Of a stretch of DNA of 64,000 nt, positions 18,709-29,734 are shown piece after piece. A model generated the notes under the pieces. The model saw only the letters and a program-made list of their open reading frames with translations. It was not told the DNA's origin and ran no database searches. Where the stretch lies: contig WNNJ02001657.1 in NCBI GenBank assembly GCA_012934845.2, positions 19,508-83,507 on the forward strand. The letters are read 5' to 3'. Within the stretch, counting starts at the first letter, position 1; each line of letters starts with the position of its first letter. The position numbers and the translations under genes were made by a program. Source of the stretch: Pomphorhynchus laevis (Eukaryota; Acanthocephala; Palaeacanthocephala; Echinorhynchida; Pomphorhynchidae).

Positions 18709-19983
18709 ATGTCTTGTGAAAAACAAGACATAAGAAAAAGACATCCAGAAGATTCAACTAATATTTACATAAAAGCGATCGACAATGAATTTTCAGTGCA
18801 AAAGATGATCCTTCCAATAAAGCAGGATGCTTTTGCACTGAAAATTAAATGGGAAAATAAAGAAGGAAAAATCAGCTTTCAAAAGAGTATAAGGAGTACG
18901 GTCAAGGAGAACTTCTCTCGGGAAGGGATCTTTGAGCGGTACGTTTTGAAAGATGATTTTGCCAGGATAACATTTAAAAACTGCTCTATAAAAGAAGAAG
19001 TAAAAAAGAATCTGTCAAAAGTTAAGGAACTGACAGTGACTGACTCCTCTCTGCGAGCCACGGGTATACTTAAGGATATACCGTCGTTCGCAGAAGAGGA
19101 AGATGTTCAAGAATTAATAGCTAACAAGGACATTAAAATAATAAAAAAATGTAAAACATTCAATCAAGCTTACAGCTCCTTTCTGGTGAAGGGAGCTGTA
19201 AGTGATCTACAGAAGTTGAGAGATTTGCATCCTGGAATTTTGGGTCATGCCGTCAAGTTGATAATATTTGACGAGGATGACTTGAAATTCAGGTATCCGC
19301 AGTGCTATCGATGTCAACGCTGGGGTCACTTTTCAAACATGTGTTTGGAGAGTGATCCGCGTTGCTTGCACTGCGGAGAAAACCACGAATCACAGAATTG
19401 TGATAAAAGATTAGGAAGGCCTAAATGTGCTAATTGTCAAAGTTCACATAAGTCGTATTCTCACACGTGTACCCACTTTAAAGAATATTTAAAGTGGGTG
19501 GATGGTGAGAATAAGAAAGCTTGTGTGGGAGCACAATCATACATTCAGGCAGCGAAAAAACAGTCTGTCGATCAACATGCCTCAGAAATGAGGGTGTTGA
19601 TTGACAGACTAAACGAACTAGAATTGAAGATGTCTGCATTAGCGGCGGAAAACAGGAATTTAAAAAATTCAATGACATTAAAAGAAAAAGAAATAAAAAA
19701 CTTAAAAAATGACATGAAAAAATCAGCAATTAATAAATATAAAAATACAAGTGAAAACAAAAAACAAAATCCTCAAAATAAGACAAATCGCTTCATTAGT
19801 CTAAAAGAGGCAGAGCCAGAGGAGAGGGAAGAAAACATGGAGTATATTTCCATGGTTTCATCGGACTCTGAAGGATCTGCCATTTTTAGGGTCGTGAAAA
19901 AACACGCTCGTAGAGAAGGGGATTCAGGAGGTAGATGTGCCCAGTTAGGAGAATTAACTCTTCCTGCAGATGCATCTGTGTAA
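18709..19983 (+). CDS. B1 ORF1: gag-like CCHC zinc-knuckle protein
   Basis: This intact 424-residue protein has an ATG start at 18709. The N-terminal half carries RNA-recognition-like segments (SLRATGILKDIPSFAEEEDV, KLIIFDEDDLKFRYPQC). Three zinc knuckles follow near residues 203-255: CYRCQRWGHFSNMC (C-x2-C-x4-H-x4-C), CLHCGENHESQNC and CANCQSSHKSYSHTC. A coiled-coil stretch of about 60 residues is rich in Lys, Glu and Leu (LIDRLNELELKMSALAAE onward). The acidic C-terminus ends LTLPADASV. Its role in binding element RNA into a ribonucleoprotein is inferred from Jockey/I relatives. The stop overlaps the ORF2 start (ATG at 19970), suggesting coupled translation. Confidence 0.85.
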   Translation: MSCEKQDIRKRHPEDSTNIYIKAIDNEFSVQKMILPIKQDAFALKIKWENKEGKISFQKSIRSTVKENFSREGIFERYVLKDDFARITFKNCSIKEEVKKNLSKVKELTVTDSSLRATGILKDIPSFAEEEDVQELIANKDIKIIKKCKTFNQAYSSFLVKGAVSDLQKLRDLHPGILGHAVKLIIFDEDDLKFRYPQCYRCQRWGHFSNMCLESDPRCLHCGENHESQNCDKRLGRPKCANCQSSHKSYSHTCTHFKEYLKWVDGENKKACVGAQSYIQAAKKQSVDQHASEMRVLIDRLNELELKMSALAAENRNLKNSMTLKEKEIKNLKNDMKKSAINKYKNTSENKKQNPQNKTNRFISLKEAEPEEREENMEYISMVSSDSEGSAIFRVVKKHARREGDSGGRCAQLGELTLPADASV

Positions 19984-22592
19984 AAAGCGACGCATCGAGT
20001 ATAACTCGTTGGAAGACATCTCGTTGATCAGTTGGAATATAGGGACCGTTAGGAATCTAGTACAATATTCCAATTTTGATCATGGAGATGTCCTATTTCT
20101 GCAGGAGGCGCGTTCTCCCCATGTTTTGAAAACTTTAGCCGGACATTACGAAGATTACACAATGTTCACATACCAAGTTGACGGTAGATTAGAGCTCACC
20201 CTGGTCTCAATGACAAGCAAGCGTTTGAACGCTTGCTTGATTTCAGAGGGGTCCAGCGAGGTGGGCTCTTATCAACTTCTGAAATTTTTCGTTTCCCGTC
20301 GTCCGGTTTTCGTAGCAAACTGCTACGTAAAACCGGGTGGATGGCGGACGAAGGAGAGTAAGAAGGCCATCAAGAAGCTTCTGGTTAAGGTGTTTAATGC
20401 TGGTGCACAATACATTGTTGGTGACCTTAATGACTCCGGAGGGGCTCGGGTGGGATCCCTGATTGACCAAATCGGGGAGGTCATAATCCCACTTGAGGGA
20501 ACTTTTCTCCGCCGTCATACAGGTTACCAATCAATTTTAGATATAGCGATTAATTTCAAAAATGTTAAATTAAAACTCAAGTGGTTAAAAAATATCGAAT
20601 GGGACGGGTTCAATGACGGGCATAAACTTGTATACTGGGCTTGGAAGGAAGAAATGGTCAAAAAAACGATTTCAACCGACCAAGGCTGGTATGCAGGCTT
20701 ACAACAAAGAAATTCAAGTTTTTTTAACCAATAATAATGATAAGAATATTAATGACATCTTGAATTATATATTGAATGAATGTGAGAATGTGTGTGAATA
20801 TATAAAAATCTTCAATGAATTGAGTGTAAATAGTAGAATGAATGGTTTTAATGACTTCAGTCCAAATTTTATAAATAATCAATTGTGTCTTTTAAAAAAT
20901 AATAATTTTTTATATACATTTAATAAAGAAATATTTAATTTAGCTAATAAATACCTAATTACAAAAAGACCACCTATGCTTAAATACAACCCAAAGGCCC
21001 TGCGCATAAAAAAGCTTCTCTGGGGATTAAGAGCTGATCCTGATCCGTCTGACCAGAGCAGGGTTCTCATGTGCCGACTCCAAGATCAACTCGATGAAGA
21101 GTCGTTGAAGCGGGATGCAAAGAAGCTACTGTCCTATAAGAATTTCTCGAAGGAATGGTGGTCTACCATAAGGAAGACCACATTCCGGTCTTGGAGGGCA
21201 GCGGCTTCCAGGTGGATCGCTTCAAAGGGAATTAGACCAGTCTTACAAGACATAAAAAATAAGCACTTAGCCAATGCAATAATATGCTCCGAAGATGTGC
21301 AGCTTCAAACGAGGTTGAAGCTTACTTTCCAAAATATTGACCCATTGGAAGAAGATGTCACGCTTGAAGAACTCTTGGACGCGTGGCCGATCACGCCTAA
21401 GACGTCATCTAATGGCGTCTCAGCGTGCGCGGCTGCCACCAAGTTGATCGATAAGGAACTTCGAGAGCAAATCGCGGCTAGACTGCTAGCTTCACCGCTA
21501 GCGGCCTGGCCGGATATTGCAATCGGAAAAGTTATATTTCTTCCAAAGGGTCAATGGGTGTCAACAGCTAAGGACACGAGACCAATTACCATATCCAATA
21601 ATTTGGTGATGGTTTATGAGAAAGCTCTGGCAAGATACCTGGCTCGCCACTACGAATCTCGGGAATTGTTGGGTGACCATATTCATGGGTTTCGTAGTGG
21701 TAGGGGAACTGTAAAAGCAGTCAGGGCTCTGCAAGGCTTTCTCACCAAGGATACACGGCCTGCGCTGCTGTATTCACTGGATGTGTCTGCAGCTTTTGAC
21801 AACCTTACACTCGACTCAGTAATGGAAACGTTGAAAAAAGATGATGTTCCACTGAACATCTTGCGTCGAGTGTGGGGAATTTTGGAGAGCAGAAGCTTTT
21901 ATTTAGAAGACGACAAGGGTCCCTTTTATAAACTATCCAAGGGTCTTCCTCAAGGGTCCCCTTTATCGCCAATCCTTTATATGATTACGACAAGGGGAGT
22001 CTTAGATGGACTCTTGGATAGGAACACTAGTGGTACTATCTATGCGGACGATATATCACTGGTGTTCAAAATGAACTCTCTGTCTGATAGGAGATTCGAA
22101 GACAGAGTGAAATCTGTGGTGAATGGGATTGCTATACGCCTATCTAAATTGGGCTTGTCGTTAAACCCAACGAAAAGCAATTTCATTCACTACAGATTTC
22201 GCAAACCAGGACGCCATACTAAATTATTTGGTGCTCTTCCGGGAAATCGGAAGAGACAAGTAAGGATACTGGGATCTGTCTTCGAATCCAGGCTGCACTA
22301 AAGATCAGATATGTCAAAATGTTTTAAATTAGTGAAAAAAGGTATACAGATGTTCTGGCGTGCAAGACGTTTAAATGTCACTCTGAATAGGTGTATAGTA
22401 GTGCTCAATGCTTTTGTGTTGAGTGGGCTATACTTCTACTCAAATAATCGGCCACCAGAACAACGTTATAGATTTTTAAAAAGGCTTTTAGAAATAATTA
22501 AAAAAGAATTTATTAATGATGAATATATGAAAAATAAATTAATTAAAAGATATGTAAAATATAAAAATAATGTAAAAATAAAAATTTTTTGA
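19970..22592 (+). pseudogene. B1 ORF2: endonuclease-RT with two breaks
   Basis: It starts at the ATG at 19970, 14 nt inside ORF1. Endonuclease: ISLISWNIGTVRNL, LFLQEAR, then QYIVGDLNDSGG (G-D-L-N in place of G-D-F-N) and SILDIAI. The frame shifts +1 at a 7-A run near 20657-20664, where one extra A would explain it, and continues as KKRFQPTKAGM. RT motifs: DTRPITISNNLVMVYEKAL, YSLDVSAAFDNLTLD, GLPQGSPLSPILYM, TIYADDISLVF. A TAA at 22299-22301 follows FESRLH. The same frame continues with FKLVKKGIQMFWRARRLN and RPPEQRYRFLKRLLEI to 22592. All catalytic residues are present. Confidence 0.8.
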
Positions 22593-22599
22593 ATGGTTT

Positions 22600-23340
22600 A
22601 TTTTTTTGTATGAACTGATTGATTTTATTGCGTTTTTTACATTCTGGAATTTTAATTTAAAGAATCTCATGTGAATTATTTGTTTTATTAAGAAAATGTA
22701 ACTAGAATTTTATTGTTTAAATGTTTGTTTATTTCGCTAATCGTCTTTACCGCCACAAATCTAAAAAGAAAAGCTTCGACATTCAAAAGACAAATGCTTT
22801 CCGTAGGCGGGTTTGCAGAAGAGCGCATTTTGGGCGTGAAGATTTAATTATAATATTTAACAATGTACAATGTATAATGTTCAATGTTTTTTACTTTAAT
22901 AAATTCTTACTAATAAAAAAAATAAAAATTTTACTTTCAGAATACATTGATTTATGTTAAATATAACCTCTTAACACCTGCGTCTTGGAAACAGTAATTT
23001 CGTATTATTAACACACATCACAAGATGCTAATCTCCCAGAAGTTCCTATGGATAAATAGATGTGACGCTGTATGAGATTAGAGATAAAGATTAAATTTTG
23101 ATTATTATATTTTAAATTTTTAAAATTTAATTTTTAAAATTTAATTTCCGATATTTTACACATATCGGAAATTATGTGTAAGTATCGTTTGATGATTTTT
23201 GTGAAAATTGTGTACTGCTTATTGTCCTTAAACTTCAATGGAACTGAGAAATTATTGATTTATTGACAAATTATAATCATTAATAATTTTATATAAGATT
23301 TCAAGTTAATATCAAGTTAAAATTTATATATTGTATATAT
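22600..23340. repeat. A+T-rich interval holding a 13-bp perfect hairpin
   Basis: The left part is probably B1 3' UTR. At 23142-23174 TAATTTCCGATAT and its complement flank a 7-nt loop (TTTACAC). No gene or other element is recognised. The hairpin could be the tip of a small inverted-repeat element; no matching copy elsewhere in the window was seen. Confidence 0.45.
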
Positions 23341-26300
23341 TTATATATAAAAAAAACGATTTATTTTAACGTGGCAAATGCGTGCCAGCGCACGCTTACA
23401 TGACCACAACAAAACAAGACTGTGAATCAGGTGTCGAGAAGGTGTGAACGGAGGAGGTGTTTGAATGTGATAAAGGAGGGGGCGCGGCGGACGTCGAGAG
23501 GGAGTTGATTCCAGGCGAGTGAGGCGGCGACGAGGAAGGATCGGAGACCGTAGTTGTTGGAGTAATTAGGAACGTGGAGTAAGAGGGTATGACAGGAACG
23601 AAGCGATAGCGAGGTGGGGCGAGTATCGTCTAAGAAAGGAAGGTTGATGAACGATGGGGAGCCGACAGCGATGAGACGAAAGGTAACGAGAAGAAGGCGG
23701 AGTTTGATGCGGATGTGGATGGTGGGCCAGGAGAGTTGGGCAAAATATGTGGATGTGTGGTCGAAGCGACGGAGACGAAAGAGCACTCGAACGGCGGTGT
23801 TGATTATTCGTTGTAGGGGTAGGATGATGGATTTTGGAGAATTGGCGAAAAGGCTAAGGCAGTAATCGATTTTAGGGAAAAGAAGCGATGAAAGAAGAGA
23901 CATACAAGAACGGAAGTCGATAAGGGGGCGGATACGGCGGATGTCACGGAGAATTAAGTTAGATGAGCGGACCTTGTCACGGACGAAGGGTTTAAGGGAA
24001 AGGTGATCATCGAAATGGAAGCCTAAGAAAGTGAGATTGTGGACTATGGGGATGATCGATGAGGCAAAATATACAGTGGGAGGAGATATGTTTGGTTTAC
24101 GGGGGAGGATCCACATTATTTTGGACTTTTCGGGGTTTAGAACGAGATGGAGATTGGAGAGACGTTTGTAGATAGAAGAAAGACAGTTGGAGGCAGAAAT
24201 GCCGATATCGTGTATGCGATGTGCGGGTGCATGAGCATAGATTAGAATGTCATCGGCGTATTGCATGACCTTAAAGGAGTAAGGTTTGATAAACGGAGAT
24301 AGATCGCCAAGCAGAAGAGAGAAAAGCAGGGGACCTAGGACTGAACCTTGTGGGACCCCGCAAAAAATAGGGATGGGAGGGGAGGATGATGAATTAGAAC
24401 AGACGCGAAAGGAACGGTCGGATAGATATGAGGCGAACCATGCTACGGAGGAGGAAGAAAAGCCGTAATCATAACGAAGGCGAGAAAGGAGGACGGAGTG
24501 GTCGACAATGTCGAATGCGGAGGAGAGGTCGAGGGAGATGAGAACACTATATAGAGCCTTGTCTCGAGAAATGAGTAAGTCGTTGTACACTTTTATGCAT
24601 GCGATTTCTGTCGAGTGATTAAAGCGGAAAGCGGATTGGAAAGGAGGGTACAGATTGGATTAGGAGAGATAAGCGTTGATTTGTATTAAGATGAGGCGTT
24701 CTAAGAGCTTTGAAAGAGTAGGGAGTAGTGAAATGGGGCGATAGCTAGAAGGAAGGGAGGGGTCGAGCGATTGTTTCTTAAGGAGGGGACGAACGATTGC
24801 GGATTTCCAGTGTGAAGGGAAGATACGACTGCGGATGGACGAGTTAAACAAGGTTGTGAGAAATGGGGATATCGATGAGCATATAGATTTTAATATGTAA
24901 GTAGGCAGGGGATCGGCAGGTGAGGTTTTGTTGGGCAAGGACATGAGGACAGATGATACTTCTGTAGGTGAGACAGGGAGAAGATGAAAGAGTTCCGGAA
25001 GGATGAGATTAGACTGGGCAGAGTGGGATAGGATGGAGACCGGGGTGTGAGAGAGCAACGTGGATACTTTAGTCTGGAGAAATGACGAATAATCATTGGC
25101 ATTGATGTTGCACGGCGAAGAGGAGCGAACAAGGATTGAGTTAGAAGTATGCCAGAGAGTCTTAGAGTTGAATGAAGTGATGATTTTATGCTGTTAGAAG
25201 GAGTTGCATTTGGTACGTAGTAGGTTGAGATGAGACCGGCGAAGAGCAAGATAGGAATCACGGAAAGACGGAGTGATCGAGCGGAAATCATGTCTGAGAG
25301 AGCGGTGATAGACTCGAAAAGCATGGCATAGTCGACGCTTTGATAGTAGGCATTGGATGTCAAACCATGGGCACGGTGCAAGCGACGGTGTGGGTGAGAC
25401 TTGAAGGGCAAGAGAATATCGAGAGTGGATGTGAGTTCAGAGTCGAAAAGAAAGGCGAGATCGTGAGGAGATGAATATGTTATTGTGGGTAATGATAGAG
25501 ATGATTTGAGTAAGGCAGAGCGGAGAAGGGAGAGGTCAAGATTTCTCCAAGGGCGACGTATGATTGTAGGTGTGTGAGGAGGGGTGTGATTGTGAGTGAG
25601 ATCAAGGGTGATAAGAAAGTGATCGGATAGACCAGGATCAGAGATGGACAGTGAGGTGTAAGCAGCAAAATGATCGGGGACAGCGATGATGTCGAGTGCC
25701 CCACCAAGTATATGTGTGGGGGCAGTGGATATTAGTTTGTAATTGTAGTTGGATAGAATGTTGATGAACCGAATGGAATCCGTGGAAGAGGGGCGGTCTA
25801 GGCGGATATTGAAGTCGCCTAGAACGAGTGAAGGGATTGAGGACAAAGCACAATGAGAAAGGAGGTCAGCGAGTTCGGTAAAAAATAATGCAGTAGGAGC
25901 TGATGAACCAGAACGGTATACAATGGCGAGATCTAGAGTGATCGGGTTAGAATAACGACATATGAGCAATTCAAAAGAGCAAGGACTGAAAGGGGGATTG
26001 ATTTTGCGAAGAGACGAGGGGTTACGCGCGAATGCGACGATGCCGCCATGATTAGAGAATTTAGAAGGGCATGAGCTGAGGGGGCGGGCGGATTCGACTA
26101 GGGAGCAACCGGTAGAGAGCAGACGGCGAATGGAAAGGTCGTCGGAATCTGAGTGCCAGGATTCGGTGAGGCAGAAGAGATCGATGGATTGCTTGGTGAA
26201 TAGGTTGAGGATAATATCGGATTTATTGAGAATAGATCTAGTGTTGAGGAGACCGAGGCGGAAACCGTGTGTTGTGGCGAAAGAGTCTAGTGGAGAAGAC

Positions 26301-26380
26301 ACATAGGAGAGATGGAGCGCCATCGAATTTTTGGACGGGTGTGGACAACTTGAAAATTTCCGTCTATGTTTCGGATGGAG
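23340..26380 (-). mobile_element. L2-like LINE C2
   Basis: This is a near-full-length minus-strand family C copy of a subfamily distinct from C1/C4 (more G+C-rich; C5 and C6 belong with it). The 3' end at 23350-23408 carries the family stem-loop GCGTGC-GCTG-GCACGC and AAAATAAAT tail. At its 5' side the protein start region near 26330-26380 matches that of the detached fragment at 26762-26995. Confidence 0.85.
23427..26323 (-). pseudogene. C2 endonuclease-reverse transcriptase
   Basis: Read on the minus strand. Endonuclease at 26323-25360: LGLLNTRSILNKSDIILNLF, CLTESWHSDSDD, VLGDFNIRLDRPSSTDS and DPGLSDHFLITL. The frame breaks near 25355 and recovers by about 25058 (ELFHLLPVSPTEVSSVLMSL), with YRPISLLPTLSKLLERLILI and a stop at 24660-24662. 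The RT catalytic half is open from 24590 to 23427: SLDLSSAFDIVDHS, GVPQGSVLGPLLFSLLLGDL, MQYADDILIYAHAP, SKIMWILPRK and an ending LRSHLLDT. A dead copy, but the RT half is undamaged. Confidence 0.85.
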
Positions 26381-26761
26381 AGTGATGTTTCGCCGTTTTC
26401 CTCGCGACGGCGTTTTTCGATGCGGGCTGTAGAGATTGAAGCGATTTCAGAAGGGGCGCGATCGGGGAAAATTCGAGTGGTTGAAGATGACATGAGTTTG
26501 AATCGTTGAGAGAGGACAGAAGACGCGTGAGAGCGATGCTTGAAAACAATTTTTAGGAGAGGGGCTGGGAAGGATTAGATTGAGAAGATTTGTTTAGACG
26601 GATGAATGCGACAGGAGAAATGTCCTTGAAAAAGGATGGTTTATCCGCAGGGACAATAGACGAGAGGATGGATCTGAAGGCGGAAAAATTGCCCTACGTG
26701 AACTCGCTACCACTGTGTGTACACCTCTTCATCGCCTATTTGTTGCCTCGTTATATACATC
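26381..26761 (-). other. C2 upstream (5') region, possible ORF1 tail
   Basis: The minus strand contains an open stretch ending in FFKDISPVAFIRLNKSSQS then a TAA, followed by overlapping short frames leading to the C2 protein start. This could be the C-terminal end of a small ORF1 or part of a long 5' leader; no known domain is visible. An A+G-rich composition like the rest of C2 suggests it belongs to the element. Confidence 0.35.
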
Positions 26762-26995
26762 GACCTCACCTTCGGTGAGGCAGAAGATATCGATGTATTG
26801 CTTGGTGAATAGGTAAAGGATAAGATCGGATTTATTGAGAATAGATCTAGTGTTGAGGAGACCGAGGCGGAAACCGTGTGTTGTGACGAAAGAGTCTAAG
26901 GAGAAGACACATAGGATAGATGGAGCGCCATCGAATTTTTTGGACGGATGTGGACAACTTGAAAATTTCCGTCTATGTTTCGGACAGATATCGTT
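26762..26995 (-). mobile_element. C2-type 5' fragment (endonuclease start)
   Basis: This is a second copy of the C2 region 26160-26380, encoding LGLLNTRSILNKSDLILYLF and CLTEG on the minus strand. It breaks off inside TESWH. At its broken end (26764-26780) CCTCACC-TTC-GGTGAGG forms a perfect 7-bp hairpin built half from the element and half from flanking DNA, as snap-back repair could leave. Confidence 0.7.
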
Positions 26996-27312
26996 ACAGA
27001 TATGTTTCAACTCACTATTCTAATTACAATATTTGGTAATAAATTTTATAAATTTGAAATTATTAATTCAATATTTTTTAATTCATTTTTTAATGTCATA
27101 AATGTTTGTATTGTATTTTAGGTATATATACATAAATTTGATAGTATTATTTCTTTTGTTTTTATATTATTTAAAATATACCAATGGTACATTTTATTAT
27201 TTAAAAGCCTACTAGTAGCTAGTCTACACCTGTAGTACCAATATCTACGATATCGATATATTTATATGATTTTTTTCTCATTCTTATTATTGACGTTGAT
27301 GTTATTGTTATT
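26996..27312. other. A+T-rich interval, no feature recognised
   Basis: No coding match, RNA gene or shared repeat was recognised. It lies between the 5' and 3' pieces of C2-type sequence, so it could be foreign DNA inside a rearranged copy. Confidence 0.45.
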
Positions 27313-27606
27313 AAAAAACGATTTATTTTAACGTGGCAAATGCGTGCCAGCGCACGCTTACATGACTACAACAAAACAAGACTGTGAATCAGGTGTCGAG
27401 AAGGTGTGAACGGAGGAGGTGTTTGAATGTGATAAAGGAGGGGGCGCGGCGGACGTCGAGAGGGAGTTGATTCCAGGCGAGTGAGGCGGCGACGAGGAAG
27501 GATCGGAGACCGTAGTTGTTGGAGTAATTAGGAACGTGGAGTAAGAGGGTATGACAGGAACGAAGCGATAGCAAGGTGAGGCGAGTATCGTCTAAGAAAG
27601 GAAGGT
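27313..27606 (-). mobile_element. C2-type 3' fragment
   Basis: This piece is near-identical to 23344-23640: the last 73 residues of the C2 protein (FLDDTRLTLLSLRSCHTLLL to LRSHLLDT), the 3' stem-loop and the AAAATAAAT tail. It is 5'-truncated at the FLDDTR region. The very low divergence from C2 suggests a recent insertion or duplication. Confidence 0.85.
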
Positions 27607-27649
27607 ACAAAAGAAAGGAAGATACAAAATTTATATATTATATCAAGTT

Positions 27650-28595
27650 AAAATTTAAAATTGAAATTTAAAATAAAAGTAAATTTTTATGAATTGACTA
27701 ATAAATAACAGACGATGTATCAGAATAAGGATTAGAGGTCATCAGGAGGAACTGCTATGCTATCAGGTTTCGGCCCCTAACTCCTCTACCCAACATAGCA
27801 GCGGGGCCAAATACATGCTAATGATGTATTTCCTCTGAAATAACTATCTAGTATCTTATTCTAATACAAAGTATATTATTTATTATCCATCCATAAAAAT
27901 TTGCCACTTAAGAGTTTTAAATTTATTCTTTATATTATTGTGTTGATTTATATATTTTACTATTTTCTGCTTGATGTTATTTTTATAGTAACCTAGTTTA
28001 AAATATGCATATATTAAATTTTTTAAATGATTCTGAAGAAAGCCAATATCATTACATATTGTTGCAATTCTTAAAATTTCATTATTTAATGTATTATATT
28101 TTATATTATATGGTATGCATGAATGCTCATGCAAAATATGTTTCTTGTAAATTTAAATATGTCATCTTTACGATATAAATTAATAGTAGTTTTAGTTAAT
28201 GTTAATTTAATGTTCATATCTATATATGCCTTTTTTATCAAATGTTAATTTAATGTTCATATCTAGATATACACCTTCTTTATCATTAATATTGGTTTTA
28301 TTAAGTATAATGCTACTCGGATACATTTGTTCGCTTATTGAATAAAAATTGTTTGAGTTAAATACACATATATCATCAATGTATCGAAACATATATTTCA
28401 TATATTTATATTGTTTAGATTTAGTTTTTACACAGTTATGAACAAATTCATATTCTTATAAAGTTTAAAAACAAGTCAGCTATAATTGGGCTACTATTAC
28501 CTACCCATTGGAACACCTTTTACTTGTCTAAATATAGATGTCCCTACTTTTAAATAATTTTGATTTATCAAAATATTTAAGGTTTCTGTTAATTT
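27650..28595 (-). mobile_element. Penelope-like retroelement PLE2 (5'-truncated)
   Basis: The minus strand repeats the 3' half of PLE1: MKYMFRYIDDICVFNSNNFY, SSIILNKTNINDKEGVYLDM and the thumb segment LQNHLKNLIYAYFKLGYYKN, then the structured 3' segment. It lacks the region upstream of motif B. A local duplication of the LDMNIKLT coding segment lies near 28200-28260. As in PLE1, no GIY-YIG domain follows. Several frame breaks; nonfunctional. Confidence 0.8.
27732..27836 (-). other. Structured 3' segment of PLE2
   Basis: The core from TAGAGGTCATCAGGAGG through the GGGGCC arm and the AAATACAT/ATGTATTT hairpin is base-for-base the same as in PLE1. The adjoining RT-coding sequence, by contrast, carries several substitutions and indels between the two copies. 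This could reflect function at the RNA level or simply recent common ancestry. Confidence 0.5.
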
Positions 28596-28879
28596 AATGT
28601 TTTATGAGAGAGATCCAAATAATCATATTATATCTGAGAAAATACATCAATTGTATGTATTTGGCTCTGCTGCAATATTATTAGTTCGTGGAAAAATGGC
28701 TGAAACTTGATAAAATACACTAGTTACTCAAGATAACCTCAGTCCATATAATAATTAGTTACATTTTAACTAATTACATGATATATAATGTAATTAGTTA
28801 AATTAGTTAAATTATATTTGACTAATTAATTATAAGGTAAAATAGGAGATGAGTTATACAGCTATAAACAGCAAATCTG

Positions 28880-29250
28880 AAAACAGATCATAGATTCAAA
28901 CAAAAAAGATTCGAGATAATACAGTCACAACTTATTAGGAACTCGGACGAATTCCTTCAAACCATAATGATACAAGCAAGCATGACAGGGGATTCATTAT
29001 GGATAAAGTAAGATACATATACACCAGATAATTTCTTGAATACAAACGAGTTTTATAACGCCCTTGCGCTGAATTATGATTACAATACTAAGAAAAAATT
29101 GTAATTGTACTTGTGGAATACCAGCGAATACCAGCACATGCCTTGTCATATAAAACGGGTGGTTTTAATTTTATTCGTTACGAAATTATATCAGATTATA
29201 TATAATCACTAAAAGAGTGTTGCTCTTTGTTGATAAATAAACTTAAGCAA
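28880..29250 (+). pseudogene. Family D RT remnant (C-terminal zinc module)
   Basis: The plus strand reads SMTGDSLWIK, FLNTNEFYNALALNYDYNT and then, after a shift, KNCNCTCGIPANTSTC. D2 shows the same order at 38898-39090 (KGVSSWLRVK, LNTIEFQDAICARFNL, CTYGSDLSIYHALSC). This corresponds to a C-x-C-G...H-x-x-x-C module that follows the RT in one class of animal retroelement ORFs. Very decayed; assignment rests on the order of motifs. Confidence 0.35.
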
Positions 29251-29734
29251 TCAGTTGTGGATGATACATTATTAGATAATCAGACAACAACAGAGATCGA
29301 GAGGCACGTACAGATGTCGCTTTCCATGGACTTTATGGTAATATGTTGTCGCGGTTCTTTGTGTACAATTGTTTTTAATACTATTGCGTAATCATTTTCT
29401 TCGGAACGGGTAAATGAACCATTCAAGTATCGCAAAACGTAGAACTATCGTAAAGCGTATTGAACTATCGCTGTGGCCCGACACCAGTATCATGAGCAAA
29501 TCACAAATTTGTGTTATCGATGCCCATATTTGATAACCGCTAGTTAAAAATTCGACTTGTAAATTTTAGAACTTCCTGATATTACCGGTATCACCAGATA
29601 CCGGCTTGTCTGAAAACTTATTTTATTAGAAAGACCAATAGACAAGAGTAATAAATAATCACCTAAAAGACCCGTATTTTTAGAAGAGTTAGAAACACTC
29701 TCTGACCTGTAATTTACTTAATTTAGTAAATTGG
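29251..29734. other. Interval with no recognised feature
   Basis: Nothing coding, structural or repeated elsewhere in the window was recognised here. Confidence 0.45.

Larger units (their letters stand above)
18690..22940 (+). mobile_element. Jockey/I-like LINE B1
   Basis: This is a two-ORF element: CCHC-knuckle ORF1 and EN-RT ORF2 overlapping by 14 nt. A+T-rich 3' sequence runs to a possible tail near 22940. It is a diverged subfamily relative to B2-B7, with the same domain order and the same RPPEQR-x-RFLK C-terminal motif (NNRPPEQRYRFLKRLLEI in B1). Two ORF2 breaks are visible. The 5' boundary is set near 18690 by analogy with the 13-14 nt leaders of B2 and B3. Confidence 0.75.

Noticed and set aside
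22721-22960. Small basic ORF after B1
   Set aside because: 79 residues in an A+T-rich 3' region, with no family resemblance; probably chance.
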